A DNA stretch of 64,000 nt. Source: Cellulomonas humilata (lineage in GTDB: Bacteria; Actinomycetota; Actinomycetes; Actinomycetales; Cellulomonadaceae). The stretch lies in contig NZ_JABMCI010000070.1 of NCBI RefSeq assembly GCF_013359775.1, positions 248,001-312,000 on the forward strand. Direction: 5' to 3'. A model generated the notes under the pieces. That model saw only the letters and a list, made by a program, of their open reading frames with translations, was not told the DNA's origin and ran no database searches. The translations under genes and the position numbers were made by a program. This document shows, piece after piece, positions 24,902 to 34,373 of the stretch (position 1 is its first letter; the number at the start of each line of letters is the position of its first letter).

Positions 24902-25543
24902 ATGATCGCGCCCTTCACCCTGACCGGCCGGCACGTCCAGCTCGAGCCGCTGGCCCTCGCGCACGTCGACGCGCTCGCCGTGGCCGCCGCCGAGGAGCGC
25001 GGCAGCTACGGGTTCACATGGGTGCCCGACGGCCTCGACGAGACCAGGACGTACGTCGAGGCCGCCCTCGAGCACGCCGCGGGCGGCCGCGCGGTGCCGT
25101 TCGCGGTGCGTCGCCTGACGGACGGCGCGCTCGTGGGCAGCACACGGTTCCTGGACCTCGAGGTGTTCGCGGACCCGGCGCCGTGGCCTCCCGGCATCGG
25201 GGTCGGCGGAGCGCCGAGCGACGAGCACCCGCCGTCCGTCGCCGAGATCGGGAGCACCTGGTACGCGGCGTCGGCGCAGCGCACCGCGGTGAACACGGAG
25301 ACCAAGGTGCTGCTGCTCACGCACGCGTTCGAGACGTGGAAGAGCCTGCGCGTCACCCTCAAGACCGATGCGCGCAACGCGGCCTCACGGGCGGCCATCG
25401 AGCGGATCGGCGGGACGTTCGAGGGCGTCCGCCGGGTCCACACGGTGGCCACGGACGGCGGTCTGCGGGACACGGCGTACTTCTCGATCGTCGCCGCGGA
25501 GTGGTTCGCGGTCCGCGCGGGACTGGTCAGCCGGCTGGGCTGA
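24902..25543 (+). CDS. GNAT N-acetyltransferase, RimJ/RimL type
   Basis: A 213-residue acetyltransferase. [20 protein letters not shown] opens it, [21 protein letters not shown] contains the substrate strand and the start of the acetyl-CoA region, and [23 protein letters not shown] is the characteristic motif B of RimJ/RimL-like proteins. The usual Q/RxxGxG/A loop is replaced by AQRTAVNT, as in the subgroup acting on small amines or N-termini. Substrate is unknown. CACGAT ends six bases before the ATG. It overlaps the convergent module-B sigma gene by 17 bases. Confidence 0.8.
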   Translation: MIAPFTLTGRHVQLEPLALAHVDALAVAAAEERGSYGFTWVPDGLDETRTYVEAALEHAAGGRAVPFAVRRLTDGALVGSTRFLDLEVFADPAPWPPGIGVGGAPSDEHPPSVAEIGSTWYAASAQRTAVNTETKVLLLTHAFETWKSLRVTLKTDARNAASRAAIERIGGTFEGVRRVHTVATDGGLRDTAYFSIVAAEWFAVRAGLVSRLG

Positions 25544-26723
25544 GCGCGTCGCGGCTGCGGGTGAGGAAGTCACGCTCCGCGTCGTTGGCGGTCAGGGCGA
25601 GCGCGGCGTCGTAGGCGGCCGCTGCGTCCGTCGACCGGTCGAGGCGGCGCAGCAGGTCGGCCCGGACGGCGTGGAACAGGTAGAACCGCTCCAGCGGCAG
25701 CCCGTCCACCAGCGCGAGCCCGGCAGAAGGCCCCTCCAGCTCCGCCACCGCGACGGCCCGGTTGAGCGCGACCACCGGGCTGGGGGAGATCGACATCAGC
25801 TGGTCGTACAGGAGCACGATCTGCCGCCAGTCGGTCCCGGCCGGCTCGCTGTGCACCGCCTGCATCGCGGCCTGGAGCTGGTACGGACCGAGGTGGTCGC
25901 GCCGCAGGCACCGGCGCACCAGGTCGCGACCCTCGTCCAGCTGCTCCGCGTCCCAGAGCGCGCGGTCCTGGTCGCGCAGGAGCACCAGCTCCCCGGTGGC
26001 CGTCACCCGGGCGTCGCGGCGGGCGTCGGTGAGCAGCATGAGCGCGAGCAGGCCCAGGGCCTCGGGCTCGTCGGGCATGAGCTCGACCAGGACGCGGCCC
26101 AGCCGGATCGCCTCGGCGCAGAGGTCGTCGCGGGTGAGGGCGGCCGAGCCGGTGGTGAACACCAGGTAGACCACCGCCAGCACCGCCCGGAGCCGGTCGG
26201 GCAGGTCGGCGTCGCGGGGCACCCGGTAAGGGATGCGGGCGTCGCGGATCTTGCCCTTGGCGCGCACCAGCCGCTGCGCCATCGTCGGCTCCGGTACCAG
26301 GAACGCCCGGGCGATCTCCTCGGTGGTCAGCCCGCCGAGCAGCCGCAGCGTGAGCGCCACCTGAGCCTCGACGGACAGCGCGGGGTGGCAGCAGGTGAAC
26401 ACGAGCCGGAGCCGGTCGTCGCGCACGGGCCCCACCTCCACCGGTTCCTCGCGCTCGTGCAGCAGGGCGGCCTGGGCGTGCCGGTCGTCCCGGGACGCCT
26501 CACGGCGCAGGCGGTCGATCGCCTTGCGCTTGGCCGTGGTGATGATCCAGCCGGCCGGGCTGGGTGGGACGCCGTCCGCGGGCCAGCGCTGGACTGCTGC
26601 GACGAACGCGTCCTGCACCGCTTCCTCCGCGACGTCGAGGTCACCGAAGGACCGGGCGAGGACAGCGACCGCGCGGCCGTGCTCCGCGCGGAACACCCGC
26701 GCGATCGCGTCCTCGTCGGTCAC
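25527..26723 (-). CDS. ECF42-type RNA polymerase sigma factor, module B
   Basis: A 398-residue sigma factor paralogous to the one at 22338. Region 2 has [20 protein letters not shown] and [18 protein letters not shown], region 4 has [20 protein letters not shown] and [16 protein letters not shown], and the extension has [18 protein letters not shown] and [19 protein letters not shown]. These match ECF42. The GTG start overlaps the DGPF-protein stop by four bases (GTGA). The order is again DGPF then sigma, so the two modules face each other, separated by the MFS and GNAT genes. No anti-sigma factor is nearby. Confidence 0.87.
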   Translation of the reverse strand: MTDEDAIARVFRAEHGRAVAVLARSFGDLDVAEEAVQDAFVAAVQRWPADGVPPSPAGWIITTAKRKAIDRLRREASRDDRHAQAALLHEREEPVEVGPVRDDRLRLVFTCCHPALSVEAQVALTLRLLGGLTTEEIARAFLVPEPTMAQRLVRAKGKIRDARIPYRVPRDADLPDRLRAVLAVVYLVFTTGSAALTRDDLCAEAIRLGRVLVELMPDEPEALGLLALMLLTDARRDARVTATGELVLLRDQDRALWDAEQLDEGRDLVRRCLRRDHLGPYQLQAAMQAVHSEPAGTDWRQIVLLYDQLMSISPSPVVALNRAVAVAELEGPSAGLALVDGLPLERFYLFHAVRADLLRRLDRSTDAAAAYDAALALTANDAERDFLTRSRDALSPAG

Positions 26724-27064
26724 TGGTAGCGGAACGGCCGCACCTCGATCGGCAGCCCCGTGGCGACGGCCAGCTTGCCGCCCCAGTCGAGGGCCGCGTC
26801 GAGGTCGTCGGCGTCGATGATCGTGAAGCCGCCCAGGTGCTCCTTGGCCTCGACGTACGGGCCGTCCGTGGTGACCACCTGACCGTCGGTGGCGCGCAGC
26901 ACGGTCGCGGTGCTGGGCTGGTGCAGGCCGCCGGAGTAGACCCAGACGCCGGCGTCGTGCATGGCGTGGTCGACCTCCCCGACCGCCTTCATGATCGGCT
27001 CCAGGAACTCCGGGTCGGGGGCCGGGCCGACGGGCTCGATGACGCTCAGCAGGTAGTGGCTCAT
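26720..27064 (-). CDS. DGPF-domain (YciI-like) protein, module B
   Basis: A 114-residue protein of the YciI fold, shorter than its paralogue at 21907. The signature is [17 protein letters not shown], so the final Phe of DGPF is Tyr here. [14 protein letters not shown] forms the C-terminal strand. The ATG at 27064 has AGGAG about seven bases upstream; a GTG one codon earlier is too close to that site. It is the first gene of the second ECF42 module and is preceded by a TGTCGA-N17-CGTACG promoter. Confidence 0.85.
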   Translation of the reverse strand: MSHYLLSVIEPVGPAPDPEFLEPIMKAVGEVDHAMHDAGVWVYSGGLHQPSTATVLRATDGQVVTTDGPYVEAKEHLGGFTIIDADDLDAALDWGGKLAVATGLPIEVRPFRYQ

Positions 27065-27098
27065 CACGTTCTCCTCGGTGTGCGTCGCCGGCCCTGCG

Positions 27099-27136
27099 CC
27101 GGCTGCTCACCCTCCGTACGAACGGTGAGCAGCCGG
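27099..27136 (-). terminator. Long hairpin after the aldo/keto reductase gene
   Basis: CCGGCTGCTCACC and GGTGAGCAGCCGG form a perfect 13-base-pair stem around a 12-base loop containing CGTACG. It lies eight bases past the stop of the minus-strand aldo/keto reductase gene. The predicted module-B promoter runs through it, so it may be terminator and promoter at once. Confidence 0.7.
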
Positions 27137-27143
27137 ATCGACA
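27115..27143 (-). promoter_or_regulatory. ECF-type promoter of the second DGPF-sigma module
   Basis: On the minus strand TGTCGA (27143-27138) is followed after exactly 17 bases by CGTACG (27120-27115). The spacer ends in CCGTT, as it does before module A. The -10 sits in the loop of the hairpin at 27099-27136. The motif is visible; recognition by ECF42 is inferred. Confidence 0.6.
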
Positions 27144-27144
27144 G

Positions 27145-27981
27145 CTACGAAGGAACGTAGTCGAACGTGTCCGGGTCCGGGCCGGTGCGCTCGTCACGGT
27201 TCAGACCGGAGATGTCCGCCACGTCCAGGTCGGAGAGCTCGAAGTCGAAGATCGCGAAGTTCTCCTCGATGCGGCTGCGGGTGACCGACTTGGGGAAGAC
27301 GATGTCGCCGCGCTGGAGGTGCCACCGCAGCGTGACCTGCGCGGGGGTCTTGCCCAGAGCCTCAGCGATCCGCACGATCGTCGGGTCGTCCAGCACCTTG
27401 CCCTGAGCGATCGGGCTCCACGCCTCGGTGGCGATCCCGTGCTCGGTGCCGTACGCGCGCACCGCCTCCTGCGTGAGGTACGGGTGCACCTCGATCTGGT
27501 TCACGGCGGGGGTGATGGTGGCTTCCGCCCGCAGACGGTTCAGGTGGTGCGGCTGGAAGTTGGAGACGCCGATCGACTTGGCGCGGCCGGACCGGTAGAA
27601 GTCCTCCATCGCCTTCCAGGTCTCGACGAAGTCGCTCACCGTCGCCAGCGGCCAGTGGATGAGGAACAGGTCCACGTAGTCCGTGCCGAGCGCCTCGAGC
27701 GTGACGTCGAACGCGACCGCCGCCTGCTCGGGATCGTGCATGTCGTTGTTCAGCTTGCTGGTGAGGAAGACGTCCTTGCGGTCCAGGCCGGAGGCGGCGA
27801 CGGCATCGCCGACGCCCTTCTCGTTGCCGTACATCTGCGCGGTGTCGATGTGGCGGTAGCCGACCTCGAAGGCCGCCAGGACCGCGTCCTTGGTCTCGGC
27901 GGGGTCGATCTGGAAGACGCCGAACCCCAGCTGGGGGATCTGGACGCCGGTGTTCAGGGTGAGGAGAGGGACAGTGGTCAT
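27145..27981 (-). CDS. Aldo/keto reductase (2,5-diketo-D-gluconate reductase-like)
   Basis: A 278-residue TIM-barrel NADPH-dependent oxidoreductase. The catalytic tetrad is visible: Asp and Tyr in [13 protein letters not shown] (about residues 45-55), Lys in FLTSKLNND (about 76) and His in LFLIHWPLA (about 109). The cofactor region [15 protein letters not shown] is typical of AKR5-like enzymes. It reduces carbonyls of sugars or aldehydes; substrate unknown. It is divergent from an SDR-TetR pair with a shared palindrome between them, which suggests joint control. Confidence 0.87.
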   Translation of the reverse strand: MTTVPLLTLNTGVQIPQLGFGVFQIDPAETKDAVLAAFEVGYRHIDTAQMYGNEKGVGDAVAASGLDRKDVFLTSKLNNDMHDPEQAAVAFDVTLEALGTDYVDLFLIHWPLATVSDFVETWKAMEDFYRSGRAKSIGVSNFQPHHLNRLRAEATITPAVNQIEVHPYLTQEAVRAYGTEHGIATEAWSPIAQGKVLDDPTIVRIAEALGKTPAQVTLRWHLQRGDIVFPKSVTRSRIEENFAIFDFELSDLDVADISGLNRDERTGPDPDTFDYVPS

Positions 27982-28025
27982 GCCTCCATTCGACCCCGCG
28001 CGCACCCGGGGCGCATGTTAAGGTC

Positions 28026-28043
28026 ACCAACTAACCAGTTGGT
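28026..28043. promoter_or_regulatory. Palindromic operator between the AKR and SDR genes
   Basis: ACCAACT and AGTTGGT are perfect seven-base arms around AACC. The site lies in the 84-base divergent intergenic region, 23 bases before the SDR start. The TetR gene co-transcribed with the SDR is the likely binder. Confidence 0.65.
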
Positions 28044-28065
28044 TGTCGTCGCTGAGGAGCCCACC

Positions 28066-28983
28066 GTGTACGTCGTCCCCGATCAGTCCGGCCGCACCGT
28101 CGTCGTCACCGGGGCCAACAGCGGCACCGGGCGGGAGGCCGCCGAACGGCTCGCCGCGGCCGGCGCGCACGTGGTGCTCGCGGTGCGCAACGCCGAGAAG
28201 GGCGAGAAGGCGCTCGCCGAGATCGTCGCGGCGCACCCCGACGCCTCCGCGGAGGTGCGTCTGCTGGACCTCGCCTCCCTGGCCTCGGTGCGTGCGTTCG
28301 CCGAGGCGCTCGCGCGCGACCTCCCGCACCTGGACACCCTGATCAACAACGCCGGCGTGATGGCCCCGCCGACGCGCTTCGAGACCGAGGACGGCTTCGA
28401 GCTCCAGCTGGGCACCAACTACCTCGGCCCGTTCGCGCTCACCAACCTCCTGCTGCCGCTCCTGCTCGCCGCCCCCGAGGGCCGGGTGACCACGATGAGC
28501 AGCGGCATGGCCAACGTGGGCCGCATCCGGTTCGACGACCTCCAGTGGACCCGTCGGCGCTACAGCCCGACGCGGTCGTACGCGCAGTCCAAGCTGGCCG
28601 ACCTGCTGCTGTCCCGGCAGCTGGCGCGCGTCTCGATGCAGCGCGGCTGGACCCTGCGCAGCAACGCCGCCCACCCGGGGTTCACGCAGACCAACCTCCA
28701 GACCGCCGGCGCCTCGCTCGGCCGGGACTCGGTGCACCGCTCGCCCATCGGCAACCTGCCGTTCGTCCCGTCGCAGCAGCCGGAGCAGGGCGCCGAGCCG
28801 ATGCTGTTCGCGGCGGCCGACCCCCGCGCGGTCGAGGACGGCTACTACGGCCCGTCCGGCCGGTTCGGCCTCGTCGGCCCCACCGGCCCCGCCCGGCTGA
28901 ACCGCCGGATGCGCGACGACGACACAGCGGCGCGCCTCTGGGCCGTGACGGAGGACCTGACCGGGACGTCCCTGCCCGCATGA
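28066..28983 (+). CDS. Short-chain dehydrogenase/reductase
   Basis: A 305-residue NAD(P)-dependent SDR. The Rossmann motif is [18 protein letters not shown] near residue 12, NNAGVMAPP near residue 90, the catalytic Ser in TTMSSGMAN (about 146) and the YxxxK in [11 protein letters not shown] (about 170). This resembles the retinol-dehydrogenase/WW-domain oxidoreductase-like branch of actinobacteria. GAGGAG stands eight bases before the GTG start. The stop overlaps the TetR ATG, so the pair forms a self-regulated operon; the substrate is unknown. Confidence 0.87.
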   Translation: MYVVPDQSGRTVVVTGANSGTGREAAERLAAAGAHVVLAVRNAEKGEKALAEIVAAHPDASAEVRLLDLASLASVRAFAEALARDLPHLDTLINNAGVMAPPTRFETEDGFELQLGTNYLGPFALTNLLLPLLLAAPEGRVTTMSSGMANVGRIRFDDLQWTRRRYSPTRSYAQSKLADLLLSRQLARVSMQRGWTLRSNAAHPGFTQTNLQTAGASLGRDSVHRSPIGNLPFVPSQQPEQGAEPMLFAAADPRAVEDGYYGPSGRFGLVGPTGPARLNRRMRDDDTAARLWAVTEDLTGTSLPA

Positions 28984-29501
28984 TGGCCGCCGACACCCCG
29001 CGCCGGATCCTGGACGCGGCCGCCGACGAGTTCGCCGAGCGCGGGCTGGCCGGCGCGCGCGTGGACCGGATCGCCGAGCGCGCCGGGGCCAACAAGCAGC
29101 GGATCTACGCCTACTTCACCAGCAAGGACCAGCTGTTCGACGCCGTGATCGAGGACCGGATCGAGCAGCTGCTGGACGCGGTGCCGTTCGACGCGGCCGA
29201 CCTGCCCGGCTACGCGGTGCGGATCCTCGACTTCAACCTGGCGCACCCGTCGCTGGTGCGGCTGCTCCTGTGGCACAACCTCGAGCGGCCGGCCGTGCTG
29301 GCGCGGCTGCCGCAGTCGGTGGAGTCGCACGCGCGCAAGGTCGCGGCCCTGCGTGCTGCGCGCGGCGACGACGACTGGGCCGCGGACCGGCTGCTGGCCC
29401 AGGTGCTCGGGCTGGTGCACGGCGTGACGCTCGCACCCGGACCGGACCTGGACCGGACGCGGGCGGACCTGCACCGCGCGGTCAGCCGGCTGGTCGGCTG
29501 A
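28980..29501 (+). CDS. TetR family transcriptional regulator
   Basis: A 173-residue regulator. The HTH spans residues 8-55: [40 protein letters not shown], with the recognition helix at KQRIYAYF. A TetR_C-like ligand domain follows. Two ATGs are adjacent (28980 and 28983); I use the first because it overlaps the SDR stop as ATGA, but the second is equally possible. It probably represses the SDR operon, and perhaps the divergent aldo/keto reductase gene, through the palindrome at 28026-28043. It overlaps the convergent SRPBCC gene by 20 bases. Confidence 0.85.
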   Translation: MMAADTPRRILDAAADEFAERGLAGARVDRIAERAGANKQRIYAYFTSKDQLFDAVIEDRIEQLLDAVPFDAADLPGYAVRILDFNLAHPSLVRLLLWHNLERPAVLARLPQSVESHARKVAALRAARGDDDWAADRLLAQVLGLVHGVTLAPGPDLDRTRADLHRAVSRLVG

Positions 29502-29910
29502 CCGCCTCGACCACCGCCCGCAGGCGCTCGGGCTGGACGCCGTCCTCCGTGGCGATCGAACGGCGGACGACCCCCGCCAGGAGCTGCAGGGGCCCGCGCA
29601 CGACGACGTCGGCGACCAGGCGGAGGTCGGTGCCGGCGGCGGTCGGGGCGAGCGTGTAGGTGTACACGGCGGTCACCGGTCCGGAACGCGACAGCAGGGC
29701 CAGGCGGTGGGACGCGTCGAGATCGTCGACGAGGGCGGTCCGTTCCTTGCCGCGCACGGTGAACGTCACCGTCGCCCCCCGCGCCAGCGGCCCGGCCATG
29801 GCGGAGACGCCGGGCATCCACTGCGGCGCCAGGGACCAGTCGGTGAGCGCCGCCCAGACCGCGTCGGGCGGGGCGGCGATGCTCGTGGTGGTGTCGATCG
29901 CGGTGGTCAT
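29482..29910 (-). CDS. SRPBCC (polyketide cyclase fold) protein
   Basis: A 142-residue protein with a full SRPBCC pattern: TTTSIAAPPDAVWAALTDWS at the N-terminus, ARGATVTFTVRGKERTALVDD in the middle, and a long C-terminal helix from LQLLAGVVRRSIATEDG. Such proteins bind hydrophobic ligands or act as cyclases or dehydratases. It lies nine bases after the AraC gene on the same strand and may be regulated or expressed together with it. It is convergent with the TetR gene, with overlapping 3' ends. Confidence 0.82.
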   Translation of the reverse strand: MTTAIDTTTSIAAPPDAVWAALTDWSLAPQWMPGVSAMAGPLARGATVTFTVRGKERTALVDDLDASHRLALLSRSGPVTAVYTYTLAPTAAGTDLRLVADVVVRGPLQLLAGVVRRSIATEDGVQPERLRAVVEAVSRPAG

Positions 29911-29919
29911 GGCGCGACG

Positions 29920-30792
29920 CTAGGCGTCCGGGCCGACGCGGTCTTGGACGGGATTGACCACCGGTGCGAACCCGGGCTCGGTGGGGGCGTCCCCGTAGAC
30001 CGCGCGGTACGCGGCGAGGTACGCGGCCGGCGTCGTGCCCGTGTGCCGGCGGAAGTGCCGGATGAGGTGCGCCTGGTCGTACCAGCCGCGGTCGGCGGCC
30101 ACCTGCCCCCAGCCGACCGGACGCCCGGTGTCCAGCGACGCCAGCAGGTCGCGCATCCGGGCCACCCGCGCGAACGTGCCGGGACTCAGCCCGACCACGC
30201 GCCGGAACCCGCGGTCCAGGTGGGCGTGCGACAGGTGCAGCGACCGCGCGACGTCGGCGACCGGGCGGCCCGGCTCCGCGACGAGGACCCGCACCGCTGC
30301 CTCGACCGCGTCGGTGCAGCGGGGTAGCGCGTGCTCCCGTTCGGCCACGGACTCCGCGAGGGCGGCCTCGACCGCGGCGATCATCGCGTCCGGGTCCTCG
30401 AGCCCCAGCAGCTGCCGACGCAGCGGCGCCCACGCCTGCGCTCCGACCAGCCGGCCCCGGAGCGCCCGCGGGTCGACGTCGAACGCGGTCGCGCACCCGA
30501 TCGGCGTCGCGACCACGCCGACGCACCACGTCTCGCCGAGGGGCCGGTTGAGCATCGGCTGGTCGTCGGGGCCCAGCAGGAACCCGGTCCGGGCCACGTG
30601 CACGTCGCCGGTCCCGTTGCGCGCCACCTGCGCGATCGGCGGCCCGAGCACGAGGCCCAGGACGGCCGACCCGGTCGGCGCGATCCGCTCGGCCGGGGCA
30701 CGCAGCCGGCCGCGGGCGTACCAGACGCTTGCCACGGACCGCCCGAGGGCACCCGTGGGCTCGTGGGTGACGTAGGTGAACGTGTCGGTCAC
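29920..30792 (-). CDS. AraC family transcriptional regulator
   Basis: A 290-residue regulator with a DUF6597-like N-terminal cupin-type domain ([22 protein letters not shown]) and an AraC HTH pair at residues about 195-275. The first helix-turn-helix is ADVARSLHLSHAHLDRGFRRV, the second includes WGQVAADRGWYDQAHLIRHFRR, followed by GTTPAAYLA. It is related to regulators that sense unknown ligands and control neighbouring SRPBCC or DoxX genes. The GTG start is six bases after GACGAT, suggesting a leaderless transcript. It is divergent from the FAD oxidase gene. Confidence 0.85.
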   Translation of the reverse strand: MTDTFTYVTHEPTGALGRSVASVWYARGRLRAPAERIAPTGSAVLGLVLGPPIAQVARNGTGDVHVARTGFLLGPDDQPMLNRPLGETWCVGVVATPIGCATAFDVDPRALRGRLVGAQAWAPLRRQLLGLEDPDAMIAAVEAALAESVAEREHALPRCTDAVEAAVRVLVAEPGRPVADVARSLHLSHAHLDRGFRRVVGLSPGTFARVARMRDLLASLDTGRPVGWGQVAADRGWYDQAHLIRHFRRHTGTTPAAYLAAYRAVYGDAPTEPGFAPVVNPVQDRVGPDA

Positions 30793-30884
30793 CCCGCGAT
30801 CGTCCCGCAAAGGAGTGTCGGAGGGGGGTGCAAGGGTGGCAGCGTTCCCTTCCTGACGACCAACCACCTGCAAGGAGTCAGGGT

Positions 30885-32198
30885 ATGTCTCACCTCCTCA
30901 CCTCCCGCGTCACCGGCCCCGTGCTCACCCCGGACCAGGACGGGTTCGCCGACGAGATCGCCCCGCACAACCGCGCGGTCGTCCACGCGCCCGACGTCGC
31001 GGTCGGCGCCGCGAGCACCCAGGACGTCGCGGAGACCGTGCGGTGGGCCGCCGAGCAGGGCGTACCCGTCCACGTGCTGGCCACGGGCCACGGCGCCACC
31101 ACGCCCGTGACCTCGGGCGTCCTGCTCACCACCCGCCGGCTCGGAGGCGTCGACGTCGACCCGGACGCCCGGGTGGCGACGATCGGCGCCGGGGCGCGCT
31201 GGTCCGACGTGGTCCCCGCCGCCGACGCCCACGGGCTCACACCGATCGCGGGCTCCTCGGCCAACGTCGGCGTGGCCGGCTACCTCCTCGGCGGGGGGCT
31301 CGGTCCCGTCGCCCGCAGCCACGGGTACAGCTCCGACCTGCTCGAGTCCGTCACCGTCGTCACGGGGACGGGTGAGGTGGTCGAGGCGTCGGCCGACGAG
31401 CACCCCGACCTCTTCTGGGCGCTCCGGGGCGGCAAGGTCGGCCTCGGCGTGGTGACGCAGGTGCGCCTGCGCCTGGTCGAGATGCCCGAGCTCTACGCGG
31501 GCACCCTGTTCTTCGGCGCCGAGCACATCGAGCCCGCGGTGCGCGGCTGGCTGGCGTGGACCTCGACGGCGGACCCCGCGACGACCACCAGTGCGGCGAT
31601 CGTGCGCTTCCCGCCGCTGGAGGCGATCCCGCCGTTCCTGCGCGGCCGCACCGTCCTGCTGCTGCGCGTCGCCCGGCCCGGTGACGAGGCCGCGGGCAAG
31701 GCAGCCGCCGCTCCCCTGCGGGCCCTCGCGCCGGCGTTCCTGGACACGGTCGGCGTGCTGCCCGCGGCCCGCGCGGGGGAGATCCACAACGACCCGGGGC
31801 AGCCCGGACCCGGGTGGGTGCGCGGGATGCTGCTCGACCGCGCCGACGACGCGCTCGCGAGCACCTGGCTCGGGCTCGTGGGCGCCGACGCGTCGACCCC
31901 GTTCATGGCCGCCGAGCTGCGGCACGTCGCCGGCGCCACCGGCGTCGACGTCCCCGACGGGTCGGCGGTGTCGGGGCGCGGGTCGGCGTTCGTCGTGTCG
32001 GTCGCGAGCGGCAACCCGAGCCGGTTCGCCGAGCTGCCGGCCGCTGCCGACGCGGTCGTCGAGGCGTTGGCCCCGTGGGCGTCGACCGAGGTCAACCCGA
32101 ACTTCGCCGGCACCGGGTCGGCGGTCTGGACGCCGGAGACGGCGGACCGGCTGGCTCAGGTGCGGCGGACCTACGACCCGGCGGGGGTGTTCGGGTGA
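30885..32198 (+). CDS. FAD-binding oxidoreductase (berberine-bridge-enzyme type)
   Basis: A 437-residue flavoprotein of the PCMH-type FAD family. The FAD-binding domain shows VHVLATGHGATTP, in which the His corresponds to a possible covalent attachment site, and GSSANVGVAGYLLGGGLGPV near residue 130. The C-terminal BBE segment ends with NPNFAGTGSAVW. Such oxidases act on sugars, alcohols or secondary metabolites. No second cysteine linkage to FAD is obvious, so attachment would be single. AAGGAG stands about eight bases before the ATG. It appears monocistronic, divergent from the AraC gene that may control it. Confidence 0.85.
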   Translation: MSHLLTSRVTGPVLTPDQDGFADEIAPHNRAVVHAPDVAVGAASTQDVAETVRWAAEQGVPVHVLATGHGATTPVTSGVLLTTRRLGGVDVDPDARVATIGAGARWSDVVPAADAHGLTPIAGSSANVGVAGYLLGGGLGPVARSHGYSSDLLESVTVVTGTGEVVEASADEHPDLFWALRGGKVGLGVVTQVRLRLVEMPELYAGTLFFGAEHIEPAVRGWLAWTSTADPATTTSAAIVRFPPLEAIPPFLRGRTVLLLRVARPGDEAAGKAAAAPLRALAPAFLDTVGVLPAARAGEIHNDPGQPGPGWVRGMLLDRADDALASTWLGLVGADASTPFMAAELRHVAGATGVDVPDGSAVSGRGSAFVVSVASGNPSRFAELPAAADAVVEALAPWASTEVNPNFAGTGSAVWTPETADRLAQVRRTYDPAGVFG

Positions 32199-32345
32199 CC
32201 CCGTCTGGGGAGGAGTCGTGAAGGCTGCACCGTTCCCGCCCGCGACGTCACCCGGTGGTGACACGCTCTCGGGGCGCCGTGCGGGCGGGTGAGCCGGGCG
32301 TGCAGCAGCAGGAAGCGGCGCGATGCCGCGCGACGAGGGGACAGC

Positions 32346-34322
32346 ATGTCGTTCGCAGGTGAACGCGCAGTGGCCGGTCGGCGGCTCGTGGGTGGCGGGA
32401 TCGCCCTGGTGCTCGCGGCGGTGGGCCTGACCGGGTGCTCGCCCGAGCCGCCCGACCCGACGAGCGCGACCGAGGCGCTCGCCGCTGCGCTCACGTCCGG
32501 CGACTTCACCAAGGCCCCCTTCGCCGGCGGCGCTGCCGACGTCACCGCGGCGACCGCGGCCCGCACCAGCGCCTACGAGGGTCTCGCCCCGTGGCAGCCC
32601 ACCGTGACGGTCGTGTCGACGGAGGTCGACGAGCAGGACGAGGACGTCGCCACGACGACGCTCGGGTTCACGTGGGACGTCGACGAGAGCGACTCCGACT
32701 GGACGTACGAGACGCACGCCAGGCTCGCGCGCGACGACGAGGACGTCTGGCACGTCACGTGGGCGCCCGCGCTGCTCGCGCCGGACCTCGTGGCGGGCGA
32801 GGTGCTGAGCGTCGAGCGGACACGGGCCGACCGCGCCAACGTGCTGGGCGCCGGCGGGGCGGTCATCGTCGAGCCGCGGCGCGTCCACCGCGTCGGGATC
32901 GACAAGACGAAGATCGCGGCCCCCGAGCAGGAGGCGGCGGCGCGCGAGCTGGGGCGGCAGCTGGGGATCGACAGCGACTCGTACGCCGCCAAGGTGCTCG
33001 GTGCCGGGGAGAAGGCCTTCGTCGAGGCGATCACCATCCGCGACGGCGACCCCGGCTACGACCTCACCGCGCTCGTCGGGCTGCCCGGCGTGATCGAGGT
33101 GCCGGACACGCTGCCGCTGGCTCCCACCCGCCAGTTCGCCCGGCCGATCCTGGGCACCGTCGGCCCCGCGACGGCCGAGATCATCGAGAAGTCGGACGGC
33201 GCGGTGTCCCCCGGAGACCTCGCGGGACTGTCCGGGCTCCAGCGCCAGTACGACGCCCAGCTGCGCGGACTGCCCGGACTGACCATCACCGCCGCGCAGG
33301 CCGACGGCGCCGCCCCGCGCCAGCTGTACGACGTCGCGCCCACCCCCGGCACCCCGCTCACCACCACCCTCGACGTGCGCCTGCAGGAGGCGGCCGAGTC
33401 GATCGTCGCCACCGTCGGGCCGGCCAACGCGATCGTCGCCATCCGCCCGTCGACCGGCGAGGTGCTCGCCGCCGCGAGCGGGGTGGGCGGCGAGGGCATG
33501 TCGACGGCCACGCTCGGCCAGTTCGCCCCCGGCTCCACGTTCAAGGTGGTCACCGCGCTCGCCTTGCTGCGGTCGGGGCTCACGGCGGACAGCGACACCA
33601 CCTGCCCGACCACGGTGAGCGTCGACGGACGATCGTTCTCCAACTTCCCCGAGTACCCCACGGACAAGCTGGGCACCATCCCCCTGCGGACCGCCTTCGC
33701 CAACTCCTGCAACACGGCGTTCATCTCGGCACGCGACCAGGCGACCCAGGACGCGCTCATCGACGCCGCCGGATCGCTCGGGCTGGACCCGAACGCGTCG
33801 CTCGGCTTCCCGGCGTTCCTCGGGGACGTCCCCGCCGACTCGGACGGCACGGACCACGCCGCGTCGATGATCGGGCAGGGCCGGGTGCTCGCCTCGCCGC
33901 TGGGCATGGCGACGGTCGCCGCCTCGGTGGCAAAGGGGTCGACCGTGGTGCCGCAGATCGTCGTCCCGGTCGAGGGTGCCGCGGCGCCGGAGGCGGACGA
34001 CGAGACGTCCACCGACGACCCGACGGAGACCGCGCGCGCCGCCGTCCCGCTGACCGCCGACGAGGCCGCCACCCTGAAGCAGCTGATGCGCGGCGTGGTG
34101 ACCGAGGGCGGCGCGACGTTCCTCCAGGACGTCCCCGGCGACGAGGTCGCGGCCAAGACCGGCACCGCGCAGTTCGGCGAGGCGGGCAACCTGCAGAACC
34201 ACGTGTGGATGATCGCCGTCCAGGGGGACCTCGCGGTCGCGGTGTTCGTCGACGTGGGCGAGTACGGGTCGACCACGGCAGGACCGCTGCTGGAGCAGTT
34301 CCTGCGGGCGGCGCAGGGGTGA
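32346..34322 (+). CDS. Lipoprotein penicillin-binding protein with NTF2-like domain
   Basis: A 658-residue class B-like PBP. The N-terminal lipobox LTGC gives a lipidated Cys at residue 31. Residues about 40-150 are the MecA-type NTF2-like domain, 155-330 the PBP dimerisation domain, and 345-658 the transpeptidase domain with all active-site motifs: STFK at 397-400 (Ser397 nucleophile), SCN at 454-456 and KTG at 604-606. It cross-links peptidoglycan outside the membrane and may have low beta-lactam affinity, as in PBP2a, though that cannot be read from sequence. GAGGGG precedes the ATG. It stands alone; the RNA-repair genes follow 51 bases on with their own start signal. Confidence 0.88.
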   Translation: MSFAGERAVAGRRLVGGGIALVLAAVGLTGCSPEPPDPTSATEALAAALTSGDFTKAPFAGGAADVTAATAARTSAYEGLAPWQPTVTVVSTEVDEQDEDVATTTLGFTWDVDESDSDWTYETHARLARDDEDVWHVTWAPALLAPDLVAGEVLSVERTRADRANVLGAGGAVIVEPRRVHRVGIDKTKIAAPEQEAAARELGRQLGIDSDSYAAKVLGAGEKAFVEAITIRDGDPGYDLTALVGLPGVIEVPDTLPLAPTRQFARPILGTVGPATAEIIEKSDGAVSPGDLAGLSGLQRQYDAQLRGLPGLTITAAQADGAAPRQLYDVAPTPGTPLTTTLDVRLQEAAESIVATVGPANAIVAIRPSTGEVLAAASGVGGEGMSTATLGQFAPGSTFKVVTALALLRSGLTADSDTTCPTTVSVDGRSFSNFPEYPTDKLGTIPLRTAFANSCNTAFISARDQATQDALIDAAGSLGLDPNASLGFPAFLGDVPADSDGTDHAASMIGQGRVLASPLGMATVAASVAKGSTVVPQIVVPVEGAAAPEADDETSTDDPTETARAAVPLTADEAATLKQLMRGVVTEGGATFLQDVPGDEVAAKTGTAQFGEAGNLQNHVWMIAVQGDLAVAVFVDVGEYGSTTAGPLLEQFLRAAQG

Positions 34323-34373
34323 CGGTCGAGTAATCCGCAGGTCAGGGGACCCCGGCGCCGACACAATGGCCCG

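Noticed and set aside
32219..32293. A 24-codon frame starting GTG with GGAGGA before it, upstream of the penicillin-binding protein gene
   Set aside because: The translation is Pro/Gly/Arg-rich with no conserved pattern, and the larger gene has its own ribosome-binding site. Possible as a leader peptide but not supported.
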